Positions 6,347-15,449 of a DNA stretch of 64,000 nt are shown here, piece by piece. How positions within the stretch are numbered: the first letter of the stretch is position 1; each line of letters begins with the position of its first letter. Below the pieces are notes generated by a model. It made no database searches. It saw nothing but the letters and a program-made list of their open reading frames with translations, and was not told the origin of the DNA. The stretch covers positions 271,001-335,000 of the forward strand of contig JACKPC010000002.1 in the NCBI GenBank assembly GCA_024233835.1. The letters are read 5' to 3'. Made by a program: the position numbers and the translations under genes. The stretch is from Leptospiraceae bacterium (GTDB lineage: Bacteria; Spirochaetota; Leptospiria; Leptospirales; Leptospiraceae).

Positions 6347-8296
6347 GTGGAAAATAAAAGTTTGATTTATAAATTAGGATCCTATGCAGTAATCCTCTTT
6401 TTGTTTATTCCTTTTTCTTGCACCAAAAAAAAGGATAATAAAGACAAAGAAATAGCTTTAGCTGCTGTTGCTCTACAGGGTAATGTTAATGCAGTGCTTG
6501 AACAGCAACGAGTCACTCAAGTTAATCAAAAGAAATTAGATCCCGCAAAGGTAGTAATTGATGCTACAAAAACATATAGCTTAAGTGATTTTCAAGAAAG
6601 AGCTTTATTGAGATCTGGAGCAGTTGTTGCTGATTTATCCATTTCTCCAAAACCAGTAACTGAAAATGGTATGTGGAAATTCTCTCCAAATACTAATTAT
6701 ACTTTTTCGTATACAATCGAATCTTATCTTAGTTTAAAAACATTTATAGATTTAGATTATAATAATCATGGTGTTCATGTTTGGAGAGATAGCCTAACAG
6801 GTGAAAGTTGCTCAACTCCTGTTGAAGGGGACTATTCTATAGGAAGTAGCAATTCTATAAAATATAGTTGCACAGTCACCTACTCTTTCTATGGAGATAA
6901 GAGTTCTGATGTCTTTATTAGTCTTGGCTTTATAATTCCTGATTCCAAAATTATGCTCTATGCTTATTTTCCCTCAGGGCTTCCAGATATTTCTTCTACA
7001 TACCAAAACGCAGGTTTCAGTATTCAATCTAAAATATCCAATACATCATCAAAGACAAGTCAATTTTTTCTTTTGAATGAAAGTCCATCATCTACAGAAG
7101 AGAAAGAAAAATTAATGTTGGCTGTGGGTGTTACTGTAGAATCGTTTTATATCTGTGAATTGAGCTCAAATACAATAAAAATAGACAAAGTTGAAAATGG
7201 TATTTGCTTTCCATCAACCGGCAATAGTTTTCCAGCATTAATACAGAATAGCATTACTGAATTTAATTTTATTACCGGAAAAACTTATTATATAAAATGG
7301 TCTTTGTATAGCTTTAGTAAGGATTTGAAATCCAGCTTGGGTGTAAAATATTCTGGAGAAAGCATCCATACTATAAATGGAAAACTTCTTAAAATGGAAG
7401 AAAATATAGATGGGACATATAAATTATTTGTGAGTTCAACGGATAAGTTAAATAAATATACTTATGATGCATATTATACAGTACCTACTAATAAAATTAG
7501 TTCAGATTCCATGACTACTTTAAAAACAAAAGTGAGTTTTTATCATCATTTCTCAAACGAAAACTCAAGATATATGTTAGCTGCTATGCCCGCCGGAGTA
7601 ATTAAATCAAACTACGCAACAACCAGTGTTAGTAAGCAAATAAATGTTGCTACAACTGATTTAGGATTTCCTATGGATGATAAATATAAAGATGGAAAAT
7701 GGGTAAGTCAAGGAACTTGGAACTTTGGTTATATTCGTTCTTCGGATAATAATATACATAAAGGAGTTGATTTATTTGTATCAAACTTTGCTTCTCCATT
7801 GGCAGATATTCCTGTGACAAGTATTTGTGGTGGAAAAATAGTACGTGATAACTCCAAAACCCAAGATCTTTATAATGCATTTTTTGTATTAGAGTGTTCC
7901 GGAAAAAAATATAATGGGGATTTACTGAGAATATATTACGGTCATGCTTATTTAACTAAAAAACTAACTGCAGGGGAACCTAGCTTAACAGTAAGTAAAG
8001 GAGAAAAAATAGGAACTGTCAGAGACGATTTTAATAAATGCTCTGCGTATTTTTATAAAGATGCTAATAATGAAAAGCAGGATTGTTGCGATTCAAATAA
8101 TAATTTTTTATCAATATGTAATAGTTTAAAAATGGATCAACATCTACATATTAGTTTTACCAATGTTTCAGAAACAAGTTCCACTTCCAAGGGGTATGGT
8201 TGGTCTTATTTAAATTGTGATGGAGTTGCAAAAGAAGGTTGGGTTGATCCTTACAAATTTTATTCGTTAAATTATAAAAACTCATGTAATAATTAG
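6347..8296 (+). CDS. Lipoprotein with C-terminal M23 (LytM) peptidase domain
   Basis: The GTG at 6347 is preferred over an upstream ATG because GGGAGAG lies 6 nt upstream and it gives a clean lipoprotein leader (MENKSLIYKLGSYAVILFLF, then IPFSC). After about 440 residues of uncharacterised sequence a zinc-peptidase domain follows. It has HKGVD (His471, Asp475), YYGHAY (His533) and HLH (His599, His601), the metal and catalytic residues of M23 peptidases. All are present, so the domain may be active on peptidoglycan cross-links or another periplasmic protein. The protein is 649 aa. The next gene follows after 9 bp and is also a lipoprotein. Confidence 0.8.
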   Translation: MENKSLIYKLGSYAVILFLFIPFSCTKKKDNKDKEIALAAVALQGNVNAVLEQQRVTQVNQKKLDPAKVVIDATKTYSLSDFQERALLRSGAVVADLSISPKPVTENGMWKFSPNTNYTFSYTIESYLSLKTFIDLDYNNHGVHVWRDSLTGESCSTPVEGDYSIGSSNSIKYSCTVTYSFYGDKSSDVFISLGFIIPDSKIMLYAYFPSGLPDISSTYQNAGFSIQSKISNTSSKTSQFFLLNESPSSTEEKEKLMLAVGVTVESFYICELSSNTIKIDKVENGICFPSTGNSFPALIQNSITEFNFITGKTYYIKWSLYSFSKDLKSSLGVKYSGESIHTINGKLLKMEENIDGTYKLFVSSTDKLNKYTYDAYYTVPTNKISSDSMTTLKTKVSFYHHFSNENSRYMLAAMPAGVIKSNYATTSVSKQINVATTDLGFPMDDKYKDGKWVSQGTWNFGYIRSSDNNIHKGVDLFVSNFASPLADIPVTSICGGKIVRDNSKTQDLYNAFFVLECSGKKYNGDLLRIYYGHAYLTKKLTAGEPSLTVSKGEKIGTVRDDFNKCSAYFYKDANNEKQDCCDSNNNFLSICNSLKMDQHLHISFTNVSETSSTSKGYGWSYLNCDGVAKEGWVDPYKFYSLNYKNSCNN

Positions 8297-8305
8297 GAAA
8301 TATTT

Positions 8306-10765
8306 ATGAAAGTTATATTATATTTAATTATCACAATTCTGCTAATGAACTGTGATAACTTTAAAGAGAAAAAAGATAATTCTTTGATTGGCCCTGTCCC
8401 TGAAGGACAGGGGTTAATTATTAATTTAGGAATTACTAAAATGATTATTGATGCAGGAAATTCTGGAAGTGGTGCCAGCACGCAGCAAGCAACTACTGTC
8501 AGTATATCGTATCCAACCAACCCTGCCACTTACTATGTTGGAAAGAAAATTGATGATAATATTCCAACAACTACAGGAGACAACTTAACATTTAGTTCTG
8601 AAAATACATTACCTCAAGGTTTGGTTTTAAATCCTTCAACTGGTATAATATCTGGAACTCCAACGACAGCAACTCCTGGAAATATCTACAAAATAATAGC
8701 TGTAGATAGCAAAAACAAAACAAATGAAAACAGTATAAGTATCACAATAACTGTAGTCGATGCTCCACCTTCATCTTTAACTTATAGTAATCCAACGAGC
8801 ATATATACCAAAGGAGTCGTAATAACTAATAATGTTCCTTCAAGTTCAGGAACTGCTCCAACCTCCTATTCTATTTCACCCAGTCTACCATCTGGATTAA
8901 TTTTTAACCCTTCAAATGGAATCATATCAGGTGCTCCAGAACAGTTATCAACTAAAACTACCTACACAATTACTGCTCGGAATGCTTATGGAGAGACATC
9001 TACTACAATCAGCATTGAAGTTGTTGCACCTGGAACTCCTACTTCATCACCAAGTAGTATTGCTTATAATACATCTCAACTAACAGCTAAGGTTGGAGTG
9101 GCTATAACAAATTTAAACCCTACTGTTTCGGGAATTGCAACTAGTTATTCAATTTCACCCAGCTTACCGACAGGATTATCTTTAAATACTACTACAGGTG
9201 TTATATCAGGTACTCCAACTGAAGCAAAAGCTAATACACAATATACTATAACAGCTTCAAATACTTATGGAAGCACAAATACTACTTTAAGCATCGAAGT
9301 AAAATCTGGATACCAATGGACAAAAATAATTAAATCTACATCAACTGGAAAGTTAGATTATTTTTCACGCTTAGAAAAAGATAGTTTAGGCAATATATAC
9401 ATAGCTGGTATGTGGAATGGAACTGTCAATTTTGCAGAAGACTTTGGAGGGAGTGATAGTAAGACCAGTAAAGATGGAAATACTTTGGGTTATGATATCT
9501 TTATAACTAAAATTAATGCCGATGGAACCTATGGATGGACAAAAACAATAGGAGGTTCGAATACAGAAAGAATGAGAGATTTTCAGATAGTTGGGGATAA
9601 TATTTATATCATCGGTCAATTTCAAGATACGGTAAATTTTGGTACTGATTTTGGTTCTTCTGATAGTAAAACAGGAATTTCTGCAGGAGCAGGTTCAACA
9701 GGTTTCATAACTAAGATCACAACCAGTGGTTCATATGTATGGACAAAAGTTTTATGTTCTACTACTACGGCAATTTTTATTTCAGGAAAAGTATATAACA
9801 CTAATATTTATCTTTACGGTTGGTATAATGCAACATGTAATTTTAGAAGTGACTTTTCCGGAACGGATACCAGAAGTTCCAATAAAGATACTAATGGCTT
9901 TTACACTTTTGATACTTTCCTTACTAAAATAACTACTGATGGAGGATATCAATGGACAAAAATAATTGGAGGAAATGCAGACAATTACGTAAATGAGTTC
10001 AAAGTTTCGAATAATGGTAACCTATATCTAATGGGAAGAGCTTATGCAGGAACAATTAATTTTGCTTCTGATTTTGGTAGTTCAGATTCGAAGACTCTCA
10101 GTGCGAATACGACACTTTTTCTAACTAAAATTAACTCTAATGAATCTTATGGATGGACAAAGCTAATTCCTTATGGTGGAGGTTTAAGTATTGATAATTT
10201 TCGCTTTACTATAAATAGCACTGAGGATATTTATATCTCAGGTGCTAATCTTATAGGCACATACAATTTTGGGACTCCATTTGGTGCAAATGATTTCCTG
10301 TCTTCCAATGATTTTCATGGGACAATAACTAAAATTTCAAAAGATGCAAGTTATTATTGGTCAAAAAGGTTGGGAATGAGAACAAGCAGTAGCCAAACAG
10401 GAAGTATTCAAGTAGACTCATTCGACAACGTATATGTAACGGATAACTTTAGAAATTCTTTTAATTTTGCTGAGGATTTTGGAGGTGTTGACAATAAGTC
10501 TATAACGAACAACAATGCCGCTTACATTTCCAAGATTAAATATGATGGTTCTTATCAATGGACAAAAACATTCGGAAATCATGATGGAACTAATAGTTCC
10601 ACTCACCTAAATACAATGATTACTCATGGTGATTATATATATGCTCTGGGAGTCATCTCTGCAAACAATGCAGTAAATTTCGGAAAGGATTTTGGCTCTA
10701 CTGATAATAAAACTTCGGGGAGTAAGGACTATAGTTTGTTTATAACAAAATTTGAGAATCAATGA
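8306..10765 (+). CDS. Lipoprotein with putative Ig-like domains and beta-propeller-type repeats
   Basis: The leader MKVILYLIITILLMNC is a lipobox. Residues about 70-330 contain three Ig-like (He_PIG-type) repeats with the signature 'SISPSLP-[ST]-GL...G.ISG.P'. From about residue 335 to the end there are roughly eight 50-60-residue repeats. Each holds 'YxWTK', 'NIYI.G' and 'NF..DFG..D.KT', resembling SBBP beta-propeller repeats. The protein is 819 aa and probably displayed on the outer membrane. Near its N-terminus the gene contains a hairpin, CCCTGTCC-CTGAA-GGACAGGG, at 8392-8412. A truncated copy of its 5' end follows at 10779. Confidence 0.8.
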   Translation: MKVILYLIITILLMNCDNFKEKKDNSLIGPVPEGQGLIINLGITKMIIDAGNSGSGASTQQATTVSISYPTNPATYYVGKKIDDNIPTTTGDNLTFSSENTLPQGLVLNPSTGIISGTPTTATPGNIYKIIAVDSKNKTNENSISITITVVDAPPSSLTYSNPTSIYTKGVVITNNVPSSSGTAPTSYSISPSLPSGLIFNPSNGIISGAPEQLSTKTTYTITARNAYGETSTTISIEVVAPGTPTSSPSSIAYNTSQLTAKVGVAITNLNPTVSGIATSYSISPSLPTGLSLNTTTGVISGTPTEAKANTQYTITASNTYGSTNTTLSIEVKSGYQWTKIIKSTSTGKLDYFSRLEKDSLGNIYIAGMWNGTVNFAEDFGGSDSKTSKDGNTLGYDIFITKINADGTYGWTKTIGGSNTERMRDFQIVGDNIYIIGQFQDTVNFGTDFGSSDSKTGISAGAGSTGFITKITTSGSYVWTKVLCSTTTAIFISGKVYNTNIYLYGWYNATCNFRSDFSGTDTRSSNKDTNGFYTFDTFLTKITTDGGYQWTKIIGGNADNYVNEFKVSNNGNLYLMGRAYAGTINFASDFGSSDSKTLSANTTLFLTKINSNESYGWTKLIPYGGGLSIDNFRFTINSTEDIYISGANLIGTYNFGTPFGANDFLSSNDFHGTITKISKDASYYWSKRLGMRTSSSQTGSIQVDSFDNVYVTDNFRNSFNFAEDFGGVDNKSITNNNAAYISKIKYDGSYQWTKTFGNHDGTNSSTHLNTMITHGDYIYALGVISANNAVNFGKDFGSTDNKTSGSKDYSLFITKFENQ
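8392..8412. repeat. Hairpin within the lipoprotein leader region, repeated downstream
   Basis: CCCTGTCC and GGACAGGG flank CTGAA. The hairpin and the surrounding ~100 bp are nearly identical in the truncated copy starting at 10779 (about 10833-10935). The encoded segment is SLIGPVPEGQGLIINLGITK. Confidence 0.75.
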
Positions 10766-10778
10766 AGCGAAGTTAATA

Positions 10779-11018
10779 ATGAAAAGAATAATTTACTTTT
10801 TTATAATATATATAGTATCTTTTTTTTCTTGTGATAACTTTAAAGAGAAAAAAGATAGTTCTTTGATTGGCCCTGTCCCTGAAGGACAGGGGTTAATTAT
10901 TAATTTAGGAATTACTAAAATGATTATTGATGCAGGTGACAGTGGTGCCAGCACGCAACAATCAACTACAGTAGTAAGTATATCTTATCCAACCAACCCT
11001 GCCACTTACTATGTATAA
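10779..11018 (+). pseudogene. Truncated copy of the upstream lipoprotein (leader and first ~70 residues)
   Basis: The ATG at 10779 opens MKRIIYFFIIYIVSFFSC, a different signal peptide from the upstream gene. From the lipobox Cys onward it matches that gene (CDNFKEKKDSSLIGPVPEGQ) through PTNPATYYV, where a stop codon ends it. The Ig-like and propeller parts are missing. The 79-aa product would be a tiny lipoprotein. It may be a remnant of a second full gene or a spare leader cassette. The DNA-level match to 8340-8545 is high. Confidence 0.65.
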
Positions 11019-11060
11019 TAGAATGCAAATACAATTTTAAATTTTTTGAGAAACATATTT

Positions 11061-12461
11061 ATGATATATAACTTTATAAAAAATTTCTGTTTAATTTCTC
11101 TTGTTACTTTATTGATAATTCAATGTAGTGTTGTAACAACTAAGAAAATACCTAAGAAAGTTACTACCAATGATTTCAATAAGTTACCAGTGTATGATAT
11201 AAACAACGTTCCGGTACATATATTATGGATTAAAGATAATGGAAAATATACTGGTTTTATTGTCAGTGGCCATGCTAAAGAAGAAGTTTGTAGAAAATTA
11301 TCTTTAGCTTTATATAGAGCTATTTATGATATTAGACAGAAAGATTCCAATGAATTTAACAGTTACATTAGTTTTGGAATAGGTTATTATTTAAACAAAA
11401 ACATAACATCAAATATAACATTTTTAAATGATATATCTATGATTATAAGTTCATTAAAATCTAAATATTCAGAAGTAGACGAAGCTTATGTAGTAAATAC
11501 AGAAGTTGAACATCAAAAGTATTGGGAATATTCTTTGAATATTCAAAAATCCATATACAATAATCAATACGAAAGTTTACATTATCTTAAATTAATTAGA
11601 TATAATGAAGATATTCCTATAATCATCCCTTTTTATAAAAAGGATGTAGATAAATATGATATGGTTTATTTCGAGGATGATATCAAAAACTGGAAAGTAA
11701 ACAACACAGAAGCTACTATTGAAAATAATCCTATTTTTGAATTTATTCTTGAATTATTTATATATTTGAATGATCAGAAACTTTTAAGATTTAATGAACT
11801 ATATAACATTATAGTAAAAAATGAAAATAATATTAAAACGAAAGATTTTAACAAAATACTCGATATCACAAGGGATGATAAATCCATAAAAATGGAAAAT
11901 TATAAATTAACAATCTCATTTAAACTAGTAGAAAGTTGCTCAATCGATGATTATGGAAATTTATCAGTTGTTTATTCTAAAAAAAATAATAATAAAGTTG
12001 AAGTGCGATATCACTATATAGACAGATACGTTAGATTTACCGATAAAAACAAAGTGCTACATTTATCAACATTAATATCAAAAATTCGAAAAGAAAATGT
12101 AGAAATCTGCAAAAGAGGTTTAACTGAAAGTTTTACTAAAGTATTTAATAATAGTATAGACAAATTTCTGGTAGATGCAGTATTAAGGGGATGGCCAATT
12201 CCAGCTGATAATGAAAACATACAGTCACTATACAGAAAAAGAAATAACATTTTAAAGCGAATCATTAAAGACAACATTAAGTTGTATTCTAAAGATAATG
12301 TTTTTTTTCATATAGTAAAAAATAAGAGTAAATACAAAATTTATCCTATGCATTTGATCGGTTCAAAAAGGGTTATTGTTACCAGTCAATATGTTGGTGA
12401 AAAAGGTAGGATTCAGCATGTGTTTACACCTTATAATTTTAGAAACGAAAAAGAGGAATAA
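11061..12461 (+). CDS. Putative lipoprotein with a Prp-protease-like segment
   Basis: From the ATG at 11061 the protein starts MIYNFIKNFCLISLVTLLII-QC, a lipobox with Cys22. Residues about 52-145 read like a ribosomal-processing cysteine protease (Prp) fold. The strand VHILWIKDNGKYTGFIVSGHA carries His71, followed by EEVC with Cys77 and a helix LSLALYRAI. Later comes ISMIISSLKSKYSEV. In known Prp proteins the His and Cys are about 12 residues apart; here they are 6 apart, so the loop is shorter. The other ~320 residues are unrecognised. The gene is very AT-rich and overlaps the next gene by no more than 1 bp. The Prp-like reading is my inference. Confidence 0.5.
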   Translation: MIYNFIKNFCLISLVTLLIIQCSVVTTKKIPKKVTTNDFNKLPVYDINNVPVHILWIKDNGKYTGFIVSGHAKEEVCRKLSLALYRAIYDIRQKDSNEFNSYISFGIGYYLNKNITSNITFLNDISMIISSLKSKYSEVDEAYVVNTEVEHQKYWEYSLNIQKSIYNNQYESLHYLKLIRYNEDIPIIIPFYKKDVDKYDMVYFEDDIKNWKVNNTEATIENNPIFEFILELFIYLNDQKLLRFNELYNIIVKNENNIKTKDFNKILDITRDDKSIKMENYKLTISFKLVESCSIDDYGNLSVVYSKKNNNKVEVRYHYIDRYVRFTDKNKVLHLSTLISKIRKENVEICKRGLTESFTKVFNNSIDKFLVDAVLRGWPIPADNENIQSLYRKRNNILKRIIKDNIKLYSKDNVFFHIVKNKSKYKIYPMHLIGSKRVIVTSQYVGEKGRIQHVFTPYNFRNEKEE

Positions 12462-12463
12462 TG

Positions 12464-12958
12464 ATGAAAATAATACTTAAACTACTTCTATTATTTTTTA
12501 TATATGTATCTGTATGGTCTTCTGAAGTTGAAAAATATAATTTCTATGATGATGGATTTTATCATAGACAACTTGCGGAGTCTGATGCTCAACAAAATCA
12601 AGAAGGTCTCAAATATCCAAGTGAAGAAAGCAGTTATGATAAGTATACCCTAACTCAAACTGAAGATGGAAAGTATCAAAATAAAGATGGTAACATCGTT
12701 CTTAAGAAGCTAAGTTCTGCTAAAATTGTTTTCAATGCTGTATCTTTAGAGAGTGATGAAAGAGTTTTACCACCAATTTCTTTAGTTAATACAAAAAAGG
12801 AAGGTAACGAAATAAAAGAACTATATATATATAAAAATTTTTTAAGTGTAATTTGCAATGGATATTGTAAATTAAAGTCAATAAAATTATACTTAGTGGA
12901 TAATAAAGGTTTCAATTATGAACTTTCTATTCGAAAAAATCGAAGCAATAGATCTTAA
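12464..12958 (+). CDS. Secreted hypothetical protein, 164 aa
   Basis: The N-terminus MKIILKLLLLFFIYVSVWSS is a signal peptide with likely cleavage after WSS. The start at 12464 is favoured over the ATG at 12461 because AAGAGGAA lies 5 nt upstream. The mature part is polar and Tyr-rich, with one Cys pair (VICNGYCKL). No domain is recognised. It sits between two genes of the same AT-rich operon, overlapping the next by 41 bp. Confidence 0.65.
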   Translation: MKIILKLLLLFFIYVSVWSSEVEKYNFYDDGFYHRQLAESDAQQNQEGLKYPSEESSYDKYTLTQTEDGKYQNKDGNIVLKKLSSAKIVFNAVSLESDERVLPPISLVNTKKEGNEIKELYIYKNFLSVICNGYCKLKSIKLYLVDNKGFNYELSIRKNRSNRS

Positions 12959-14579
12959 TAATAATGATAAACAGATAATTGAAAGAATTGAAAATTCTGG
13001 TTATAGAACACTTCCAGACGAGCGAAAGAAGATATTTGTTTACTATAAATATTCAATTAAAACAGGGCTCAAAATATACCTATCATGTCAAGTTTCTGAG
13101 GATACTGTAAATATAAGTATATTTAAGCTACGTTTAGTTAAAAAATCAGAAAAATATTTTGATAACTTTCTTAGATTAATATCTTCATATGATGATCTTA
13201 ATCTACCAAGCAAAAAAGGGAAAAAAATATTATCTAAATATTTGATAAAAAACAGTTATAATTTGCTATTTAAGCCATTGATAAACATGAAAATATTCGA
13301 TGAATATATTTTAAATGACAATTCGCATATTTTAGTATATGGTGATGTACTTTATGAGACATCTAGCGACTGTTTAACTCGGGCTTATATCGATTTTCCG
13401 GGGTTATATATTGCATCAGTTAACTATAATAAGGACTTTTATACTAACCTTTTAATTACAAATATCAATAATAAAGATATTAAAAAATTTATATCTAACT
13501 TAAAGGAAATTACTTTCCCGAAAATTAGTGATATATATTATTTTCATGTGGATGTTTATCATGAGTCCAATATAGATTTTTGTAAATACATAAATAGTAA
13601 AAAAAAGATTATTGAAAAAATTATACTCCATTCTGGATATGTAGCTTGTCCCTCAAAGGATAAACTTGAAAGAATAAATAGTTCCAATAGAACAGTATAT
13701 TTAATAATAGATTCACACTATAATATGCGACGCAAACTTATTATTGGATATAATCCTAAGTATGTAGTTGAATTAGAAAAATTTTTAGAGCTTATTGGTG
13801 CAAATAAAATAGATAATATTTGCCTACACGCTGCTCAGTGTAATACTTATCAACTTAGTAAATATTTTTATAGCATGGAAAATTATAAATATGTTCTTTT
13901 CTCTCTATATAATACATCTACTTTTCAAGATTTAGACAGATTTAATGAAACGCTGAATTTATTAGATGGAAAAATGTATTATCATGAGGCATGGCAAAAA
14001 GCACTGATGAATAGATTTATATCATTAAAGGAGAATCAAATGGGTGAAATAATGTATAGTGGGAAAGAAGAGATCTTACCTACTTTAGGAGAGTTGTATG
14101 ACGAGGCATTTAAAGGTTACAAAAAGGAGATTATTCTTTCAAATGAAGATGGAACAGTTAAGCTTAGTGATATCGACTGGATAAAAATATCAGCAGATAT
14201 TTTAAAAATCCTAGAACGGTTAACTGAGTTTTTTTTAAAAGAAGAAAACATAACAAAAATTAAAAATATCTTAATGAACTTTAATAGAACAAAGATATAT
14301 AAGGCTATTTTGAAAATTAAAAATACTAATAATGAAGAAATATGTAGTCACGAATATGAAACAGAAAAATTTACAGATTTATCAAGGGAAATTAATAATT
14401 TATTGGGAAAGATCCCACTTAATGATAGTGATATATACATTATAGAATTTGCATTATTTCTTGTACTACCAAATGATGTAAAGAGGGGTATTCGAAATGA
14501 AATAATAACCGGGATAAGTAATCATAATCTTATAGATTACCTAACAAAGGTTTCTGAGTTTTTAAGTCATTTAGATTAA
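12918..14579 (+). CDS. Hypothetical protein, 553 aa, with a possible caspase-like His/Cys pair
   Basis: The start overlaps the previous gene by 41 bp in another frame. No signal peptide is visible. Residues 255-320 contain a strand ending in a His (TVYLIIDSH, His267). After 41 residues comes a strand followed by Cys (NICLHAAQCNT, Cys308). That order and spacing resemble clan CD cysteine peptidases (caspase/CHAT: strand-His, strand-[SA]-x-Cys). The usual Gly after His is absent, which counts against it. The C-terminal ~170 residues are helical and unrecognised. It is very AT-rich like its two upstream neighbours, suggesting a shared transfer history. Confidence 0.5.
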   Translation: MNFLFEKIEAIDLNNNDKQIIERIENSGYRTLPDERKKIFVYYKYSIKTGLKIYLSCQVSEDTVNISIFKLRLVKKSEKYFDNFLRLISSYDDLNLPSKKGKKILSKYLIKNSYNLLFKPLINMKIFDEYILNDNSHILVYGDVLYETSSDCLTRAYIDFPGLYIASVNYNKDFYTNLLITNINNKDIKKFISNLKEITFPKISDIYYFHVDVYHESNIDFCKYINSKKKIIEKIILHSGYVACPSKDKLERINSSNRTVYLIIDSHYNMRRKLIIGYNPKYVVELEKFLELIGANKIDNICLHAAQCNTYQLSKYFYSMENYKYVLFSLYNTSTFQDLDRFNETLNLLDGKMYYHEAWQKALMNRFISLKENQMGEIMYSGKEEILPTLGELYDEAFKGYKKEIILSNEDGTVKLSDIDWIKISADILKILERLTEFFLKEENITKIKNILMNFNRTKIYKAILKIKNTNNEEICSHEYETEKFTDLSREINNLLGKIPLNDSDIYIIEFALFLVLPNDVKRGIRNEIITGISNHNLIDYLTKVSEFLSHLD

Positions 14580-14726
14580 TTATCTAAACTTATTAAATAC
14601 TAATTACTGGAGGAAATAAATTATTGGTTGATAAATAATAAAGAAGCTGGTAAAATGCAAAAAAATCGGAAAGGCATATTGATATTAACAGGACGACTAT
14701 CATAAAAATACTTTGGAGATAAAACC

Positions 14727-15449
14727 ATGCCACTATACAAAAAACAAAAAGAATGGGTTATCGAAGAAATTCACAAAGAACGTGAATTTTACGAAGACGA
14801 TGAATACGCCGAGTATTTCATCGAAAACGAATTTTTTACCCTCTACGATTATGTCCGGGGAGAAGATATATACACATGGGCAGATGAAAATAGAAAATTT
14901 GTCCATGCGAAATATCAGGAGGCTATCGAGGAAGATGACCCTGATATTTTCAAAGAAGATGTGCTTTTAGATCCATATCTCTCATGGGCCAGCAATGCCT
15001 ACGGTCAGGTAAAACGTAGAATTCAGGGGATTCCTTCTTCCATACTATTTGAAAAAGTGAAAAAGGTCGTAGACTCTATTGAAAAAGGCAACACAAATTT
15101 AGATGAACTTTTCGACATGGGACGAATCCCAAAGAAAACCGGCAAAGCAATCGTCACCGAATGGATGTACAGGCTCTACCCGGAAAAATGTCCGATAATA
15201 AACAGGCGAAGTGAGTTCTTCTACTCCAACCTGCCGATGGCAAAGGATTACACAAAAGTATCTTTAAACGAGTACGCCGAAGTTTTCACCGAGATGGGAA
15301 ATATAGTAATCACCGAAGCCGAATTGCCGGAGAAATACAAAAAATATCCCCTTGCCTTAGCCGATAGAATTGCCTTCATGTATTCTGTAGATGCCAACCA
15401 TTGGGAAGCCTACAGTGAATTCCATAACAGAGAAGATGACTGGACTTAA
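14727..15449 (+). CDS. Conserved-looking hypothetical protein coupled to the RecQ-like helicase
   Basis: The protein is 240 aa, soluble and acidic at its N-terminus (HKEREFYEDDEYAEYFIENE). Its second half has KTGKAIVTEWMYRLYPEKCP and INRRSEFFY, with no catalytic motif that I recognise. A start at 14727 gives MPLYKKQKEWVIEEI, with GGAGAT about 9 nt upstream. The last 14 bp overlap the start of the helicase gene, so the two are likely translated together and may work as one system. Confidence 0.65.
   Translation: MPLYKKQKEWVIEEIHKEREFYEDDEYAEYFIENEFFTLYDYVRGEDIYTWADENRKFVHAKYQEAIEEDDPDIFKEDVLLDPYLSWASNAYGQVKRRIQGIPSSILFEKVKKVVDSIEKGNTNLDELFDMGRIPKKTGKAIVTEWMYRLYPEKCPIINRRSEFFYSNLPMAKDYTKVSLNEYAEVFTEMGNIVITEAELPEKYKKYPLALADRIAFMYSVDANHWEAYSEFHNREDDWT

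Noticed and set aside
12918..14579. Firm assignment of the 553-aa protein as a CHAT or caspase protease
   Set aside because: Only a His and a Cys at plausible spacing are seen; the Gly after the His and the usual flanking pattern are missing, so it is kept as a hypothesis only.
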